NCBI RefSeq assembly: GCF_000334155.1
Contig: NZ_ANNK01000126.1
Location: forward strand, 1 to 49,514
Length of the DNA: 49,514 bases
DNA from: Halalkalibacterium ligniniphilum
GTDB taxonomy: Bacteria; Bacillota; Bacilli; Bacillales; Bacillaceae_D
Direction: 5' to 3'
The first letter of the stretch is position 1. The number at the start of each line of letters is the position of its first letter. A program made the translations under genes and the position numbers. This document shows positions 25,504 to 33,065 of the stretch, piece after piece. The notes under the pieces are model-generated. The model did not search any database. It saw nothing but the letters and a program-made list of their open reading frames with translations, and was not told the origin of the DNA.

Positions 25504-25863
25504 TTAATATAAGGCAGCTATAGCTGTTAGAGCAGCTAGTGGTAAGATTAAACGCCCCCATCCCCAACCGTATCCATAAGGGTAATAGGAATAAGGAGGG
25601 TAGTATGGGAAGAATCGCTCATCCTGCGAGCGCTGCACCATGCTCTGTAATGGTGCCCCAACGTGGCCAGGTTGACTGTCATGCATACCTTGCATTTCCC
25701 CTAGATGGTGGTAGGCTCCGTAGGTTGGTACGATTAAATGAATGCTTTCCTCATCAACATGTTCCAAGTATCCTTGGTAATGTCCATGATCATTCATTTG
25801 TACCTGAACCATTTTGTGTTTAAACTGTTCACAATATGCTTTTAAGTGGTGATGATGACTCAT
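25504..25863 (-). CDS. His-rich small protein with Gly/Tyr-rich C-terminus
   Basis: The 119-aa protein is not firmly recognised. It begins MSHHHHLKAYCEQFKHK. Residues about 15-55 (MVQVQMNDHGHYQGYLEHVDEESIHLIVPTYG) look like a small beta-barrel of the Sm/SH3 type. A Tyr/Pro/Gly/Trp-rich stretch (YYPPYSYYPYGYGWGWGR) and a hydrophobic C-terminal segment LILPLAALTAIAALY follow. This composition is common in spore-coat-associated proteins of Bacillus (inference). ATG 25863 is preferred: GAGGGTG lies upstream, while the longer GTG start falls inside that site. Single gene. Confidence 0.68.
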   Translation of the reverse strand: MSHHHHLKAYCEQFKHKMVQVQMNDHGHYQGYLEHVDEESIHLIVPTYGAYHHLGEMQGMHDSQPGHVGAPLQSMVQRSQDERFFPYYPPYSYYPYGYGWGWGRLILPLAALTAIAALY

Positions 25864-26228
25864 ATGAAACACCCTCTTCCGCTTTTCTAGTCATCATCCT
25901 ATTCATAAAAAAGCGGATGGGTGAATGTTGAAGTTTAATAATTAGTGATAATGATTTGAACAGACTCAGCCAGTGATACAAAGGAAAAATCGTATTTCCT
26001 TACATTACATCTTAACATTCGTGTAATCATTTTAATTTAATTGATACCACCCCATTCACAAAACATTCAGTTCTTAACAATTTATAAAAAACTACCATGA
26101 GTGATTTGTTCTCGTTCTTCCGACTGGGATGAACAACGAGTTCTTAGGTTCACTCTACACAACGTAAAAGTGGGCGTGCTTTATTGCTTCATCTTCTATG
26201 ACGTAAGCTCCGTCCCCTGTCAAAAAAG
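25864..26228. other. Intergenic region between yidC and the His-rich gene
   Basis: About 365 AT-rich bases with no supported gene. CTCGTT and AACGAG near 26112-26141 are complementary and could form a weak hairpin. The region must contain the promoter of the His-rich gene; I see no convincing sigma-A site, in line with possible sporulation control. Confidence 0.35.
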
Positions 26229-26260
26229 AAAAAGCTTAAAGGAGAACCTTTAAGCTTTTT
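26229..26260 (-). terminator. Terminator of the leader-yidC operon
   Basis: AAAAAGCTTAAAGG (26229-26242) and CCTTTAAGCTTTTT (26247-26260) form a perfect 14-bp stem around AGAA, followed on the minus strand by CTTTTTTG. The right arm lies within the last yidC codons. Confidence 0.9.
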
Positions 26261-27062
26261 CTGGTTTTTTTGTTGTCTTCTCTTTGTTCATTTCAAGCGG
26301 TGGTGCCTTCACAACAATGAAGTACGTTTGAATGATCATGTAAATGTTCCCGATTACCCAATAAAGGGAGAGAGCAGATGGGAGCGTAATACCTGCTATG
26401 ATGATCATCACTGGCATCATATACATCATGAGCTTCATTTGTGTTGCCATCACTTCAGCCATCTTTCCATCACCTAAGGATGGGGTTTGAGACATGGACA
26501 TCTTTACTTGGAAATAGGTTGTCAGCCCCGCAATAAATGGCAAAATGTAGTCAGGCTGTCCTAAATCAAACCATAAGAACGTATGCTGTGCAATCTCTTC
26601 TGTTCGCATAATCGCAAAATAAAAAGCCATAAGGATTGGGATTTGAACAAAAATAGGTAGACAACCAGCTAGTGGGTTCACCCCATGCTTTTGATAAAGA
26701 GCCATCAGCTCTTTTTGCATTTCTTGCTGCGCTTTTATATCTTTTTCCTTTGACGTTGCTTTGAATTTCTTTTGCAGCTCTTCCATCTCAGGACGCAATG
26801 CCTGCATGGCCCGAGTACTTTTTTGCTGCTTTAACGTTAAGGGAAGCAAAGCGGTTCGAATAAGAATTGTCACAAGAATAATCGATAGTCCATAGCTACC
26901 ATTAAAAAGATTTGCAACAAATATAATTAACCATGACATTGGGTAAACAAAAAAGTGATTCCAAAATCCTTCCGTTTCCGCTGTAATTGGTTGATTCGTG
27001 CCACATCCAGTAAGCACAATAATGAGTACTACAATCATTAATAACATCCAACGTTTTTTCAA
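26250..27062 (-). CDS. YidC/Oxa1-family membrane protein insertase, lipoprotein type
   Basis: Insertase that integrates membrane proteins alone or with SecYEG. Signal peptide ends VLTGC (lipid Cys20), as in B. subtilis SpoIIIJ and YqjG. The first core segment has the hydrophilic-groove Arg ([12 protein letters not shown], about residue 69), then the charged C1 coiled-coil hairpin (about 80-115), [25 protein letters not shown], and membrane segments to a Lys-rich tail. Start: TTG 27062 behind AAGGAGG (eight bases); upstream codons belong to the leader region. 270 aa. Not in the rnpA/jag context expected for the housekeeping copy, so probably a second, regulated paralog (YqjG-like). See the leader gene. 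Confidence 0.92.
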   Translation of the reverse strand: MKKRWMLLMIVVLIIVLTGCGTNQPITAETEGFWNHFFVYPMSWLIIFVANLFNGSYGLSIILVTILIRTALLPLTLKQQKSTRAMQALRPEMEELQKKFKATSKEKDIKAQQEMQKELMALYQKHGVNPLAGCLPIFVQIPILMAFYFAIMRTEEIAQHTFLWFDLGQPDYILPFIAGLTTYFQVKMSMSQTPSLGDGKMAEVMATQMKLMMYMMPVMIIIAGITLPSALSLYWVIGNIYMIIQTYFIVVKAPPLEMNKEKTTKKPEKA

Positions 27063-27070
27063 CTTATTTT

Positions 27071-27112
27071 CCTCCTTGATGCTCGAATCATGATTTGGAA
27101 CAAACAAAGAGG
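27071..27112 (-). promoter_or_regulatory. Stem that can hide the yidC ribosome site
   Basis: On the minus strand CCTCTTTG (plus 27105-27112), in the last codons of the leader gene, can pair with CAAGGAGG (plus 27071-27078), which is the yidC Shine-Dalgarno sequence: eight pairs with one G-U, 26-base loop. A ribosome halted on the leader near its Pro-Pro codons would cover the left arm and free the ribosome site. Confidence 0.55.
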
Positions 27113-27369
27113 GGCGGTGCATCATCATGTGATCTTTTATCCTTAACCGAGTGAACCTTCGGGTGGTACGACACTGATAAAGGACGAATGAGCGGTGCTG
27201 TCAATCGTTCTTGTCTCATCGTTTCTAGTGTATATTGCCTCCATGTAGAACGCAAAGAACGACCCATTCTAGAAACATTCGCATGTGCAAAGGCTGTAAC
27301 AAGTAACAATGTCAGCACAACCGTTAACCATAGCATCGCCATATCCAAAATGACTTCGATCACGCCCAT
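27088..27369 (-). CDS. Membrane leader peptide upstream of yidC, candidate arrest peptide
   Basis: 93-aa protein encoded 25 bases before the yidC start. One membrane segment (about residues 6-28) is preceded by Glu5 and Asp9 and followed by a basic stretch with Arg34, Arg37, Arg40 and Arg44, predicting N-out/C-in insertion, a YidC-type substrate. The rest is soluble and ends [18 protein letters not shown]. In size, place and layout it resembles B. subtilis MifM, which stalls to induce yqjG (yidC2); the Ala84-Pro85-Pro86 sequence after two Asp recalls the RAPP-type arrest peptides of secDF/yidC operons. No sequence identity with MifM is evident. ATG 27369 has AGGAGG close upstream (three bases, tight). 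Regulatory role is inference. Confidence 0.65.
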   Translation of the reverse strand: MGVIEVILDMAMLWLTVVLTLLLVTAFAHANVSRMGRSLRSTWRQYTLETMRQERLTAPLIRPLSVSYHPKVHSVKDKRSHDDAPPLFVCSKS

Positions 27370-27399
27370 CCGCCTCCTTTCTTTTTCCAAAGTAGCTTC

Positions 27400-27427
27400 A
27401 TCATATCACACTCGTCCACCTGAACAA
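27400..27427 (-). promoter_or_regulatory. Candidate promoter of the leader-yidC operon
   Basis: Minus strand: TATGAT (plus 27400-27405) in an extended -10 context (TGATATGAT), with TTGTTC (27422-27427) 16 bases upstream. It lies between yhaP and the leader, so the leader and yidC form their own unit. Confidence 0.45.
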
Positions 27428-27447
27428 AAGGGATTCTTACTTTTCTT

Positions 27448-28728
27448 CTAACGTTCTTTTTTTGACAAGGCAAACGCTTGCTTTATATCTTTTAAGGACG
27501 AACCCTTTCCATACATCAGGACTCCACCTTTATACACTCGCGCAGCTAAGAGGGCAAAAGCAAAAATCGTACCGACTAAGAGACCGATTGAGAGAAGCAC
27601 CTCCCATATCGGTACACTTGTCATTCCAACTCGTAAAAACATGATCATTGGAGCGAAAAACGGAATAAATGATGTCACCGTGACAATTGTTGATTCTGGT
27701 GCGTTTAAACCAAACATCGCAACGAAAAAAGCTGCAATAATTAAAAAGTTTAGCGGTCCGACAGTTTGGTTGACATCCTCAATGCGACTTACTAAGGAAC
27801 CGAGCATGGCAGATAAGGTCGCATACAAAAGATAACCAAGAATCAAGAATAAAATCGAATAGAGAATTAAGTCGATTGGCATGTCTGATAGCTGAAACGC
27901 CTCCTCCATTCCCATTCCATTCGCACTTTCTCCATTAAACCGATTAAGAATATTGGTCCCACCAACCAATAAAATGAGTAAAAATTGGGTTAGCGCCAAA
28001 AAGGCAATGCCTAAGATCTTACCAAACATCTGTGTCACTGGTGAAACACTTGAAATTAAAATTTCCATGACACGGGAAGACTTTTCTGTGGCTACCTCTG
28101 TAGCAATCATGTTTCCATACATAATGACGGAGAAATAAATAACAAATAACAAAATGTAGACAAGAAAACGTGCTTGGTTTAATTCCTCCTCTGAACGGAC
28201 ACCATTTCCGGTTCCCTCTGAAGCCGCCTCTAGTTCAAAAGAAATGGGTGTGTAAATCGCTTGAAGCTCGGCTTCACTTAATCCAAGCTCATTTGTTGCT
28301 CTCGCTTGCTTAAGTTGCTGCAGCTCTTGTTGAATTTGATTTGCTGCAAACGTCTGTGTGAAGGATTCTGTATAATACACCGCATAAAGCTGTCCATCCT
28401 CATCCTCAGAAAGGACCAACAGCCCTTGTAGTCCATTTTCTAACAGCGATTGACGCCCTTGCTCCACTGTACCCTCAAAAGACTGAACAATAATTTGCTC
28501 AGATAAAGGCTCAAGCCTATTTTCTAAAGGCTCATACCATTCACCAGTCTCATCAATGACTGCCACATTATGTTTTTCTATTCCATCTCCTTCAAAAGCC
28601 ATCATGATGCGGTCAACGTTCACAAATAAAAGTACAAATAACAACGTAATAATGGTGGAGATAATAAATGCTTTTGATTTAACTCGATTTATGTACGTAT
28701 GATGAACAACGGTCCAAAAATTACTCAT
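27448..28728 (-). CDS. yhaP: ABC-2 type exporter permease (YhaP/NatB-like)
   Basis: Membrane subunit of an ABC exporter. One N-terminal membrane segment (about residues 22-40) is followed by a large extracytoplasmic domain (about 45-180) and five further segments, the NatB/YhaP layout. The motif ATEVATEKSSRVMEILISSVSPVTQMFGKILGI is the family signature before segment 3. 426 aa (B. subtilis YhaP about 419). It overlaps yhaQ by 8 bases. Substrate unknown; related NatAB exports sodium, which would suit an alkaliphile, but the sequence does not show this. Confidence 0.9.
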   Translation of the reverse strand: MSNFWTVVHHTYINRVKSKAFIISTIITLLFVLLFVNVDRIMMAFEGDGIEKHNVAVIDETGEWYEPLENRLEPLSEQIIVQSFEGTVEQGRQSLLENGLQGLLVLSEDEDGQLYAVYYTESFTQTFAANQIQQELQQLKQARATNELGLSEAELQAIYTPISFELEAASEGTGNGVRSEEELNQARFLVYILLFVIYFSVIMYGNMIATEVATEKSSRVMEILISSVSPVTQMFGKILGIAFLALTQFLLILLVGGTNILNRFNGESANGMGMEEAFQLSDMPIDLILYSILFLILGYLLYATLSAMLGSLVSRIEDVNQTVGPLNFLIIAAFFVAMFGLNAPESTIVTVTSFIPFFAPMIMFLRVGMTSVPIWEVLLSIGLLVGTIFAFALLAARVYKGGVLMYGKGSSLKDIKQAFALSKKER

Positions 28729-29620
28729 AACGAGTTCCTACCTTTTCTACAAAAATATCGTGTAAGCTCGGCTCTTCAACCTCAAACTTTTGCACATATC
28801 CAGCGGCTGCGACCTGCTTAAATAACGCTTTGGCAACCCCTTCATTTTCAACTTGAATGCGCGCCCCAGCATTTGTTGGCTGATACGAAACGACGCCAGC
28901 AATTTCTCGCAAAAACTGAAGATCATATTCTGCATGGATGACGACATTTTTTTTGCCAAAGCTCTTCTTAATTTCTTTTAAATTGCCATGAACAACAGGC
29001 TTTCCTTTATGGAGAATGCACAAATGCTGACATAGCTCCTCTACATGCTCCATCCGATGACTAGAAAAAACAATCGTTGTCCCTTCCTTTTTCAAATCAA
29101 GTACCGCTTCTTTTAGTAACTCCACATTCACAGGGTCAAGCCCGCTAAATGGCTCATCTAATATAAGAAGCTCAGGCTTATGAATTACCGAAGCAATGAA
29201 TTGGATTTTTTGTTGGTTTCCTTTTGACAGCTCCTCCACTCGCTTCGTTTCATATTGTGGTACTTGAAAGCGCTCAAGCCACTTTTTCATTTCCACAAGA
29301 ATTTCTGATTTTTTCATCCCTTTTAGCTTTCCAAGATAGACGAGTTGATCTCTTACCTTCAGCTTTGGATAAAGCCCTCGCTCCTCTGGCAGATAGCCAA
29401 TTAAATGAGTACGACCATAGTCGATTTTATTCCCACTCCATGTCATTTCTCCCTCCGTTGGCTCAAGCAGACCAAGCATCATCCGAAAGGTCGTCGTTTT
29501 ACCGGCGCCATTGGCCCCAAGCATGCCAAACATTTCCCCTTTCGGAATCTCTAATGTTAAATTGTCAATGGCCGTAAATCGACCAAATGTTTTCGTTACC
29601 CCTTTGATGTGTAATGACAT
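28721..29620 (-). CDS. yhaQ: ABC exporter ATPase (YhaQ/NatA-like)
   Basis: ATPase partner of YhaP. Walker A GANGAGKTT, signature EELSKGNQQKIQ, Walker B LLILDEPFSGLDP, and switch His in FSSHRMEHVEEL. The C-terminal DUF4162-like extension (about residues 215-299) is typical of this subfamily. 299 aa, as in B. subtilis YhaQ. AGGAGG lies upstream of the ATG. Same gene order and overlap as B. subtilis yhaQP. Confidence 0.92.
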   Translation of the reverse strand: MSLHIKGVTKTFGRFTAIDNLTLEIPKGEMFGMLGANGAGKTTTFRMMLGLLEPTEGEMTWSGNKIDYGRTHLIGYLPEERGLYPKLKVRDQLVYLGKLKGMKKSEILVEMKKWLERFQVPQYETKRVEELSKGNQQKIQFIASVIHKPELLILDEPFSGLDPVNVELLKEAVLDLKKEGTTIVFSSHRMEHVEELCQHLCILHKGKPVVHGNLKEIKKSFGKKNVVIHAEYDLQFLREIAGVVSYQPTNAGARIQVENEGVAKALFKQVAAAGYVQKFEVEEPSLHDIFVEKVGTRYE

Positions 29621-29932
29621 CTTTAGGCCTCCTCGTTCTTTCGCTATGTTATTTTACGTACGATTGGCAAGATCAGTTTCATTGGTTACTAGATTTCGAA
29701 TGATTTCCACTAACTTTTGTTGAAAAGAAATTGTCAATCCTTTTATATTTAATGCTGTCTCCGTTTTAAGCCAGTTTTCAGATAGAAGGCAAGACTGAGA
29801 AACGCTTTTTTCTGCATCCCAATTGAAAAGGATTCAATGTTCTTAATTTAAAGGAAGGTGAAACTTTTCAGTATACGAGAAAAATTGCGACGCATTCCAT
29901 GACGGATAAAGAATGTTTTGTAAAGTATTTAA
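29621..29932. other. Intergenic region upstream of yhaQ
   Basis: About 310 bases with no supported gene; AT-rich. It carries the upstream region of yhaQ and the worn 3' side of the ABC ATPase remnant. No clear promoter stands out. Confidence 0.35.
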
Positions 29933-30204
29933 CTATGATAAGGTAAACGCCTCCATCCCCATTATCGATTGAGGAATGGAGGCAACGTGCTCCTTCCAGC
30001 TTCCATTTATCCCTTCCATTCGATTGATATCTCCTTGGTCAGGATTGATAAGATCCATATTTAGCGAAACGATGCAGTTTTGCCTGAGCCATTACTGCCA
30101 ACAATAGCTGTTATCGTCCCTGCTTCGCTCTCAAATGACATTGACCCAAATGTAAAATTGTCATCAATTTGTTTACGAACCTCGTCAAACTGTAAACACT
30201 TCAT
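29933..30204 (-). pseudogene. Remnant of an ABC transporter ATPase gene
   Basis: Starting at ATG 30204, overlapping the gntR stop (ATGA), the frame reads 47 codons: MKCLQFDEVRKQIDDNFTFG ... ITAIVGSNGSGKTASFR, then stop at 30061. It contains an intact Walker A (GSNGSGKT). Adding one base at the stop joins it to a second frame reading MDLINPDQGDI, which is what follows Walker A in ABC ATPases, then HVASIPQS and a stop at 29933. The joined product would have only about 90 residues; signature and Walker B are gone. It is therefore a frameshifted and 3'-deleted ATPase, once coupled to the GntR gene (YtrAB/YhcFG type). Confidence 0.85.
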
Positions 30205-30602
30205 TGGATTTTCTCCTCTCGCTTTTTTTCTTCGATAATCTTATGGATCATGTTCAATAACTCATTATAGGAATAATCATGTCTTCGCCCTGTTTCAATT
30301 GCTCGTCCCAATGTTTGCTGAACCGTCGCCAGCTTTGCTTCCTCCTTTTTAGCATCGCCCACCTCAGCAACAAATGTCCCTTTTCCTTGCGTTGTTTTAA
30401 TATAGCCTTGCTGTTCTAAATTTTGATATGCCCGTCTTGTCGTGATAACGCTGCAGGATGCGTCCTTTGCTAGTGAGCGAATGGAAGGGAGAAGGGAACC
30501 TGCCTGCAAATGCCCTGAGACAATTAGTGCTTTGATCTGCTCTTCAATTTGATGATAAATTGGGCTACGGCTTTCTTCCAGCAGTCGGATCGGTAGCTTC
30601 AC
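30201..30602 (-). CDS. GntR-family regulator, YtrA subfamily
   Basis: Transcription regulator of 133 aa. The N-terminal winged helix has SPIYHQIEEQIKALIVSGHLQAGSLLPSIRSLAKDASCSVITTRRAYQNLEQQGYIKTTQGKGTFV. The short C-terminal helical part (about 40 residues) marks the YtrA subfamily, which regulates adjacent ABC transporter genes. GTG 30602 is taken as the start because GAAGGAGGAGG lies just upstream; the longer frame starts before the site. It looks intact, but its partner ATPase is broken, so it may be an orphan now. Confidence 0.85.
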   Translation of the reverse strand: MKLPIRLLEESRSPIYHQIEEQIKALIVSGHLQAGSLLPSIRSLAKDASCSVITTRRAYQNLEQQGYIKTTQGKGTFVAEVGDAKKEEAKLATVQQTLGRAIETGRRHDYSYNELLNMIHKIIEEKKREEKIQ

Positions 30603-30695
30603 ATGTCCTCCTCCTTCTAGTGAACAAAACAAAGAACTCTGCCATTCTTATGTAATATTTCATTTGCCAAATCGAGAATAGGATGGAGATTAACG

Positions 30696-31043
30696 CTAAT
30701 ACGATGCAAACAGATAACGACTTTGAAGAAGAATCCGTGACAAAACCGGTGCTTGTGTTAAATAATTAGAAAAAGTTACAGCATAGGCATTCCCCTTTAG
30801 TTTCTGAAATGAAAAAGGTTTAAAACGGTGCCCCACAGAAGGTAAAATGAATAGCATAACAACCCCGATATCAATCACCCTCCCTTGTGGAAAACCATTT
30901 GAAACATATAAATCAATGAATAACATTCCCCCCACAGCATACAAGAGACAAGTTCCGATTGCCATTACATATTGAATAGCGGGTGTGCATTTTAGCTCAA
31001 AGGCGACAAGCTTTCGAATTTGCTCTTTCTCTGTCTCTATCAT
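30696..31043 (-). CDS. Small membrane protein, probably C-terminally frameshifted
   Basis: Reads MIETEKEQIRKLVAFELKCT, then membrane segments YVMAIGTCLLYAVGGMLFIDLYV and IDIGVVMLFILPSV, and ends abruptly LLQSRYLFASY (115 aa). In another frame directly after about 30735 the DNA encodes SVCIVLALISILFSIWQMKYYI, a good third membrane segment, which suggests a recent frameshift and an original protein of about 160 residues. ATG 31043 is preferred (AAAGGTAGG upstream) to ATG 31064. Not recognised; it may be a further part of the decayed GntR/ABC locus. Confidence 0.5.
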   Translation of the reverse strand: MIETEKEQIRKLVAFELKCTPAIQYVMAIGTCLLYAVGGMLFIDLYVSNGFPQGRVIDIGVVMLFILPSVGHRFKPFSFQKLKGNAYAVTFSNYLTQAPVLSRILLQSRYLFASY

Positions 31044-31218
31044 CTCATTTTTCCTACCTTTCATTTATTCATGCCCGCATGTGTTTATAACTATATACAC
31101 AGCATAACATTTTATGAACAGTTACAAGAATTTTTTGAAAAAATACAATACTTCCTTCTTGCTAATAGAAACGCTCCCAATTACACTATTGTTACAATGA
31201 GATAAAGGAGGGGTAACC

Positions 31219-31401
31219 ATGCTCGAGTATGTGATTACCGTCTTTGAACCATCAGGGGAAAAGGTATTTGAGGAACGCTTTGAAGCGTCAAATGATACAG
31301 AAGCAAAAACGTTGGGGCAACAAAAGCTAGCAGCCAACAACTACGAGGAGCACACGCATCGCATGACCCGCTCCGGCAAGCTCCTCCTCTTCCACCGCTA
31401 A
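31219..31401 (+). CDS. yhzD: YhzD family small protein
   Basis: A 60-aa protein reading MLEYVITVFEPSGEKVFEERFEA and ending HRMTRSGKLLLFHR. B. subtilis YhzD has the same length and the same ends (VYEKSGEKL ... SGKLVLFHR) by recall. Predicted fold is alpha/beta; function unknown. AAAGGAGGGG lies eight bases before the ATG. Convergent with hemZ. Confidence 0.8.
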   Translation: MLEYVITVFEPSGEKVFEERFEASNDTEAKTLGQQKLAANNYEEHTHRMTRSGKLLLFHR

Positions 31402-31404
31402 CGC

Positions 31405-31462
31405 GGGGTCGGAGCAAAAGTGCTCCGGGCATTTGGGGTCAGAGCAAAAAGGGTCAGACCCC
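31405..31462. repeat. GGGGTC repeat and hairpins between yhzD and hemZ
   Basis: GGGGTCGGAGCAAAA (31405-31419) recurs as GGGGTCAGAGCAAAA (31435-31449), and GGGTCAGACCCC (31451-31462) closes the set. GGAGCAAAAGTGCTCC (31411-31426) is a hairpin, and GGGGTC at 31435-31440 can pair with GACCCC at 31457-31462. GGGGTCAGACCCC-type units are dispersed repeats in many bacteria. It probably acts as the terminator for both genes, and the hemZ stop codon lies within it. Confidence 0.65.
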
Positions 31463-32953
31463 AAACAATTCGGTTAGTTTTTTAATTTTTTCTTGGGTGT
31501 AGTGTTCAAATCGTTCGTTGTAGCTGTGTGGATCCTTAGGGTTTGCAAATCGAGTGATTTTCCCAGTACCTGGTTCAACAAATTTACTTGCTGCCCCACA
31601 GCCGAGCCCAATAATCGTTTGGCACTCTTCCATAATCATAATATTGTAGATGCTCTCCTTTTCCGGAAAAGCATAGCCCACATTTTCAAGATTGCCGAGA
31701 ATGTTCTTCTGACGGTATAAATAGTATGGCTCATAGCCTTGCTTGTCCGTCCAGTGACTCGTCATCTCCATCATTCTGGCAATTTCCTCTCGACTGGCTA
31801 CTTTATACTTTTCTTTGTTCTTCGTCATCGTTGAGGCACGCTTGAACGAAAGAGTGTGAACCGTCAATGATTCAGGCATCAGCTTTTCTGTTGCCTTTAA
31901 CGTATGCTCCATCTCTTTTGTCCCTTCACCTGGTAAACCAATAATCAAATCCATGTTAATATTGTTCAATCCAAGTGAACGAGCGAGGTGATACTTTTCA
32001 ACCGTTTCTTCCACAGAATGATGTCGCCCAATCGCTTTAAGCGTGTCATTTTCAAACGATTGTGGATTAATGCTGATTCTGTCTACGTTCCATTTTTTCA
32101 GTACAGCAATCTTTTCAGGTGTAATCGTATCAGGACGCCCCGCCTCTACCGTTAATTCGCGAACCATACTCATATTTGGAAACGATTCATACATTTTTTC
32201 ATACAGCGCATCCATTTCCTCCGCTGTAATGCTCGTTGGGGTTCCTCCACCAAAATAAACCGTCGTTACGGGGATTTCCTGTTCACGCAACCATTTCCCC
32301 GTCTCTTCGATTTCATAATGCAGCCCTGCTAAAAAAGACTCTACAGATCCATTTTTACCGTTAATCGCATATGCAGGAAACGTACAATAGGCACATTTCG
32401 TCGGACAAAATGGAATGCCGATATAGATGCTAACTGCCCGATCAAGCTCGTACAAATCAGGAACGACCGCTAACTGACGAGTGACAATTCGCTCAAGTAA
32501 CGCAATCTTTTCTTCCGAGACGAGGTAAATCTCCTTCAGCTCTTGATGGATTTCGTCTCTTGCCATACCTGCCCGAAGCATTTGGTGCATCAGCTTTGTT
32601 GGGCGAATCCCTGTCAAGATGCCCCATGACTGCTCCATCCCTGTATATTGCTTTAATACAGAAAGATACACGTGGTTAATAACACGTTTTTCCAGCTTCA
32701 TTCCTAGCTCGCGGTCATGCTTTCCAAACTCAGGATAGGAGAACAGAACCTCTTTTTTCACTCCAGTGCTACGCTCTTCTAATGTGGCAGTAGCTACAAC
32801 ACTTGGCATCGTTTCAAGCTGAAATTGAACAATCAGGTCTCCCTTTTTTTGCTCTTCCCAATTAACTGTCACGTCTTCAAAAAACAGTTGGGAGAGATGG
32901 CTTATATTTTGTTTATGGGGTTCTTGCTCAATCCCTTTAATCGTAATTTCCAT
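31454..32953 (-). CDS. hemZ: HemZ, radical SAM coproporphyrinogen dehydrogenase-like
   Basis: Radical SAM protein of the oxygen-independent coproporphyrinogen III oxidase group. The iron-sulfur motif is CPTKCAYC (Cys about 183, 187 and 190) followed by TFPAYA, with VYFGGGTPTS, TVEAGRPDTIT, RISINPQSF and DLIIGLPGEG in the expected order. An extra N-terminal domain of about 170 residues is typical of HemZ as against HemN. 499 aa (B. subtilis 501). In Bacillus its role in haem synthesis is secondary, and some members may have other functions. The last residues LFGV and the stop lie in the GGGGTC repeat. Confidence 0.92.
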   Translation of the reverse strand: MEITIKGIEQEPHKQNISHLSQLFFEDVTVNWEEQKKGDLIVQFQLETMPSVVATATLEERSTGVKKEVLFSYPEFGKHDRELGMKLEKRVINHVYLSVLKQYTGMEQSWGILTGIRPTKLMHQMLRAGMARDEIHQELKEIYLVSEEKIALLERIVTRQLAVVPDLYELDRAVSIYIGIPFCPTKCAYCTFPAYAINGKNGSVESFLAGLHYEIEETGKWLREQEIPVTTVYFGGGTPTSITAEEMDALYEKMYESFPNMSMVRELTVEAGRPDTITPEKIAVLKKWNVDRISINPQSFENDTLKAIGRHHSVEETVEKYHLARSLGLNNINMDLIIGLPGEGTKEMEHTLKATEKLMPESLTVHTLSFKRASTMTKNKEKYKVASREEIARMMEMTSHWTDKQGYEPYYLYRQKNILGNLENVGYAFPEKESIYNIMIMEECQTIIGLGCGAASKFVEPGTGKITRFANPKDPHSYNERFEHYTQEKIKKLTELFGV

Positions 32954-33065
32954 AGCAGGCTCCTCGTCATGTCTTCAATAAAAACCACATTTAGTTTAAC
33001 CAACGCATCCAACAAGATCAACCTTCGAGCAATGCAAACAGCGACGAGCTCCATGAAATCAGTGT

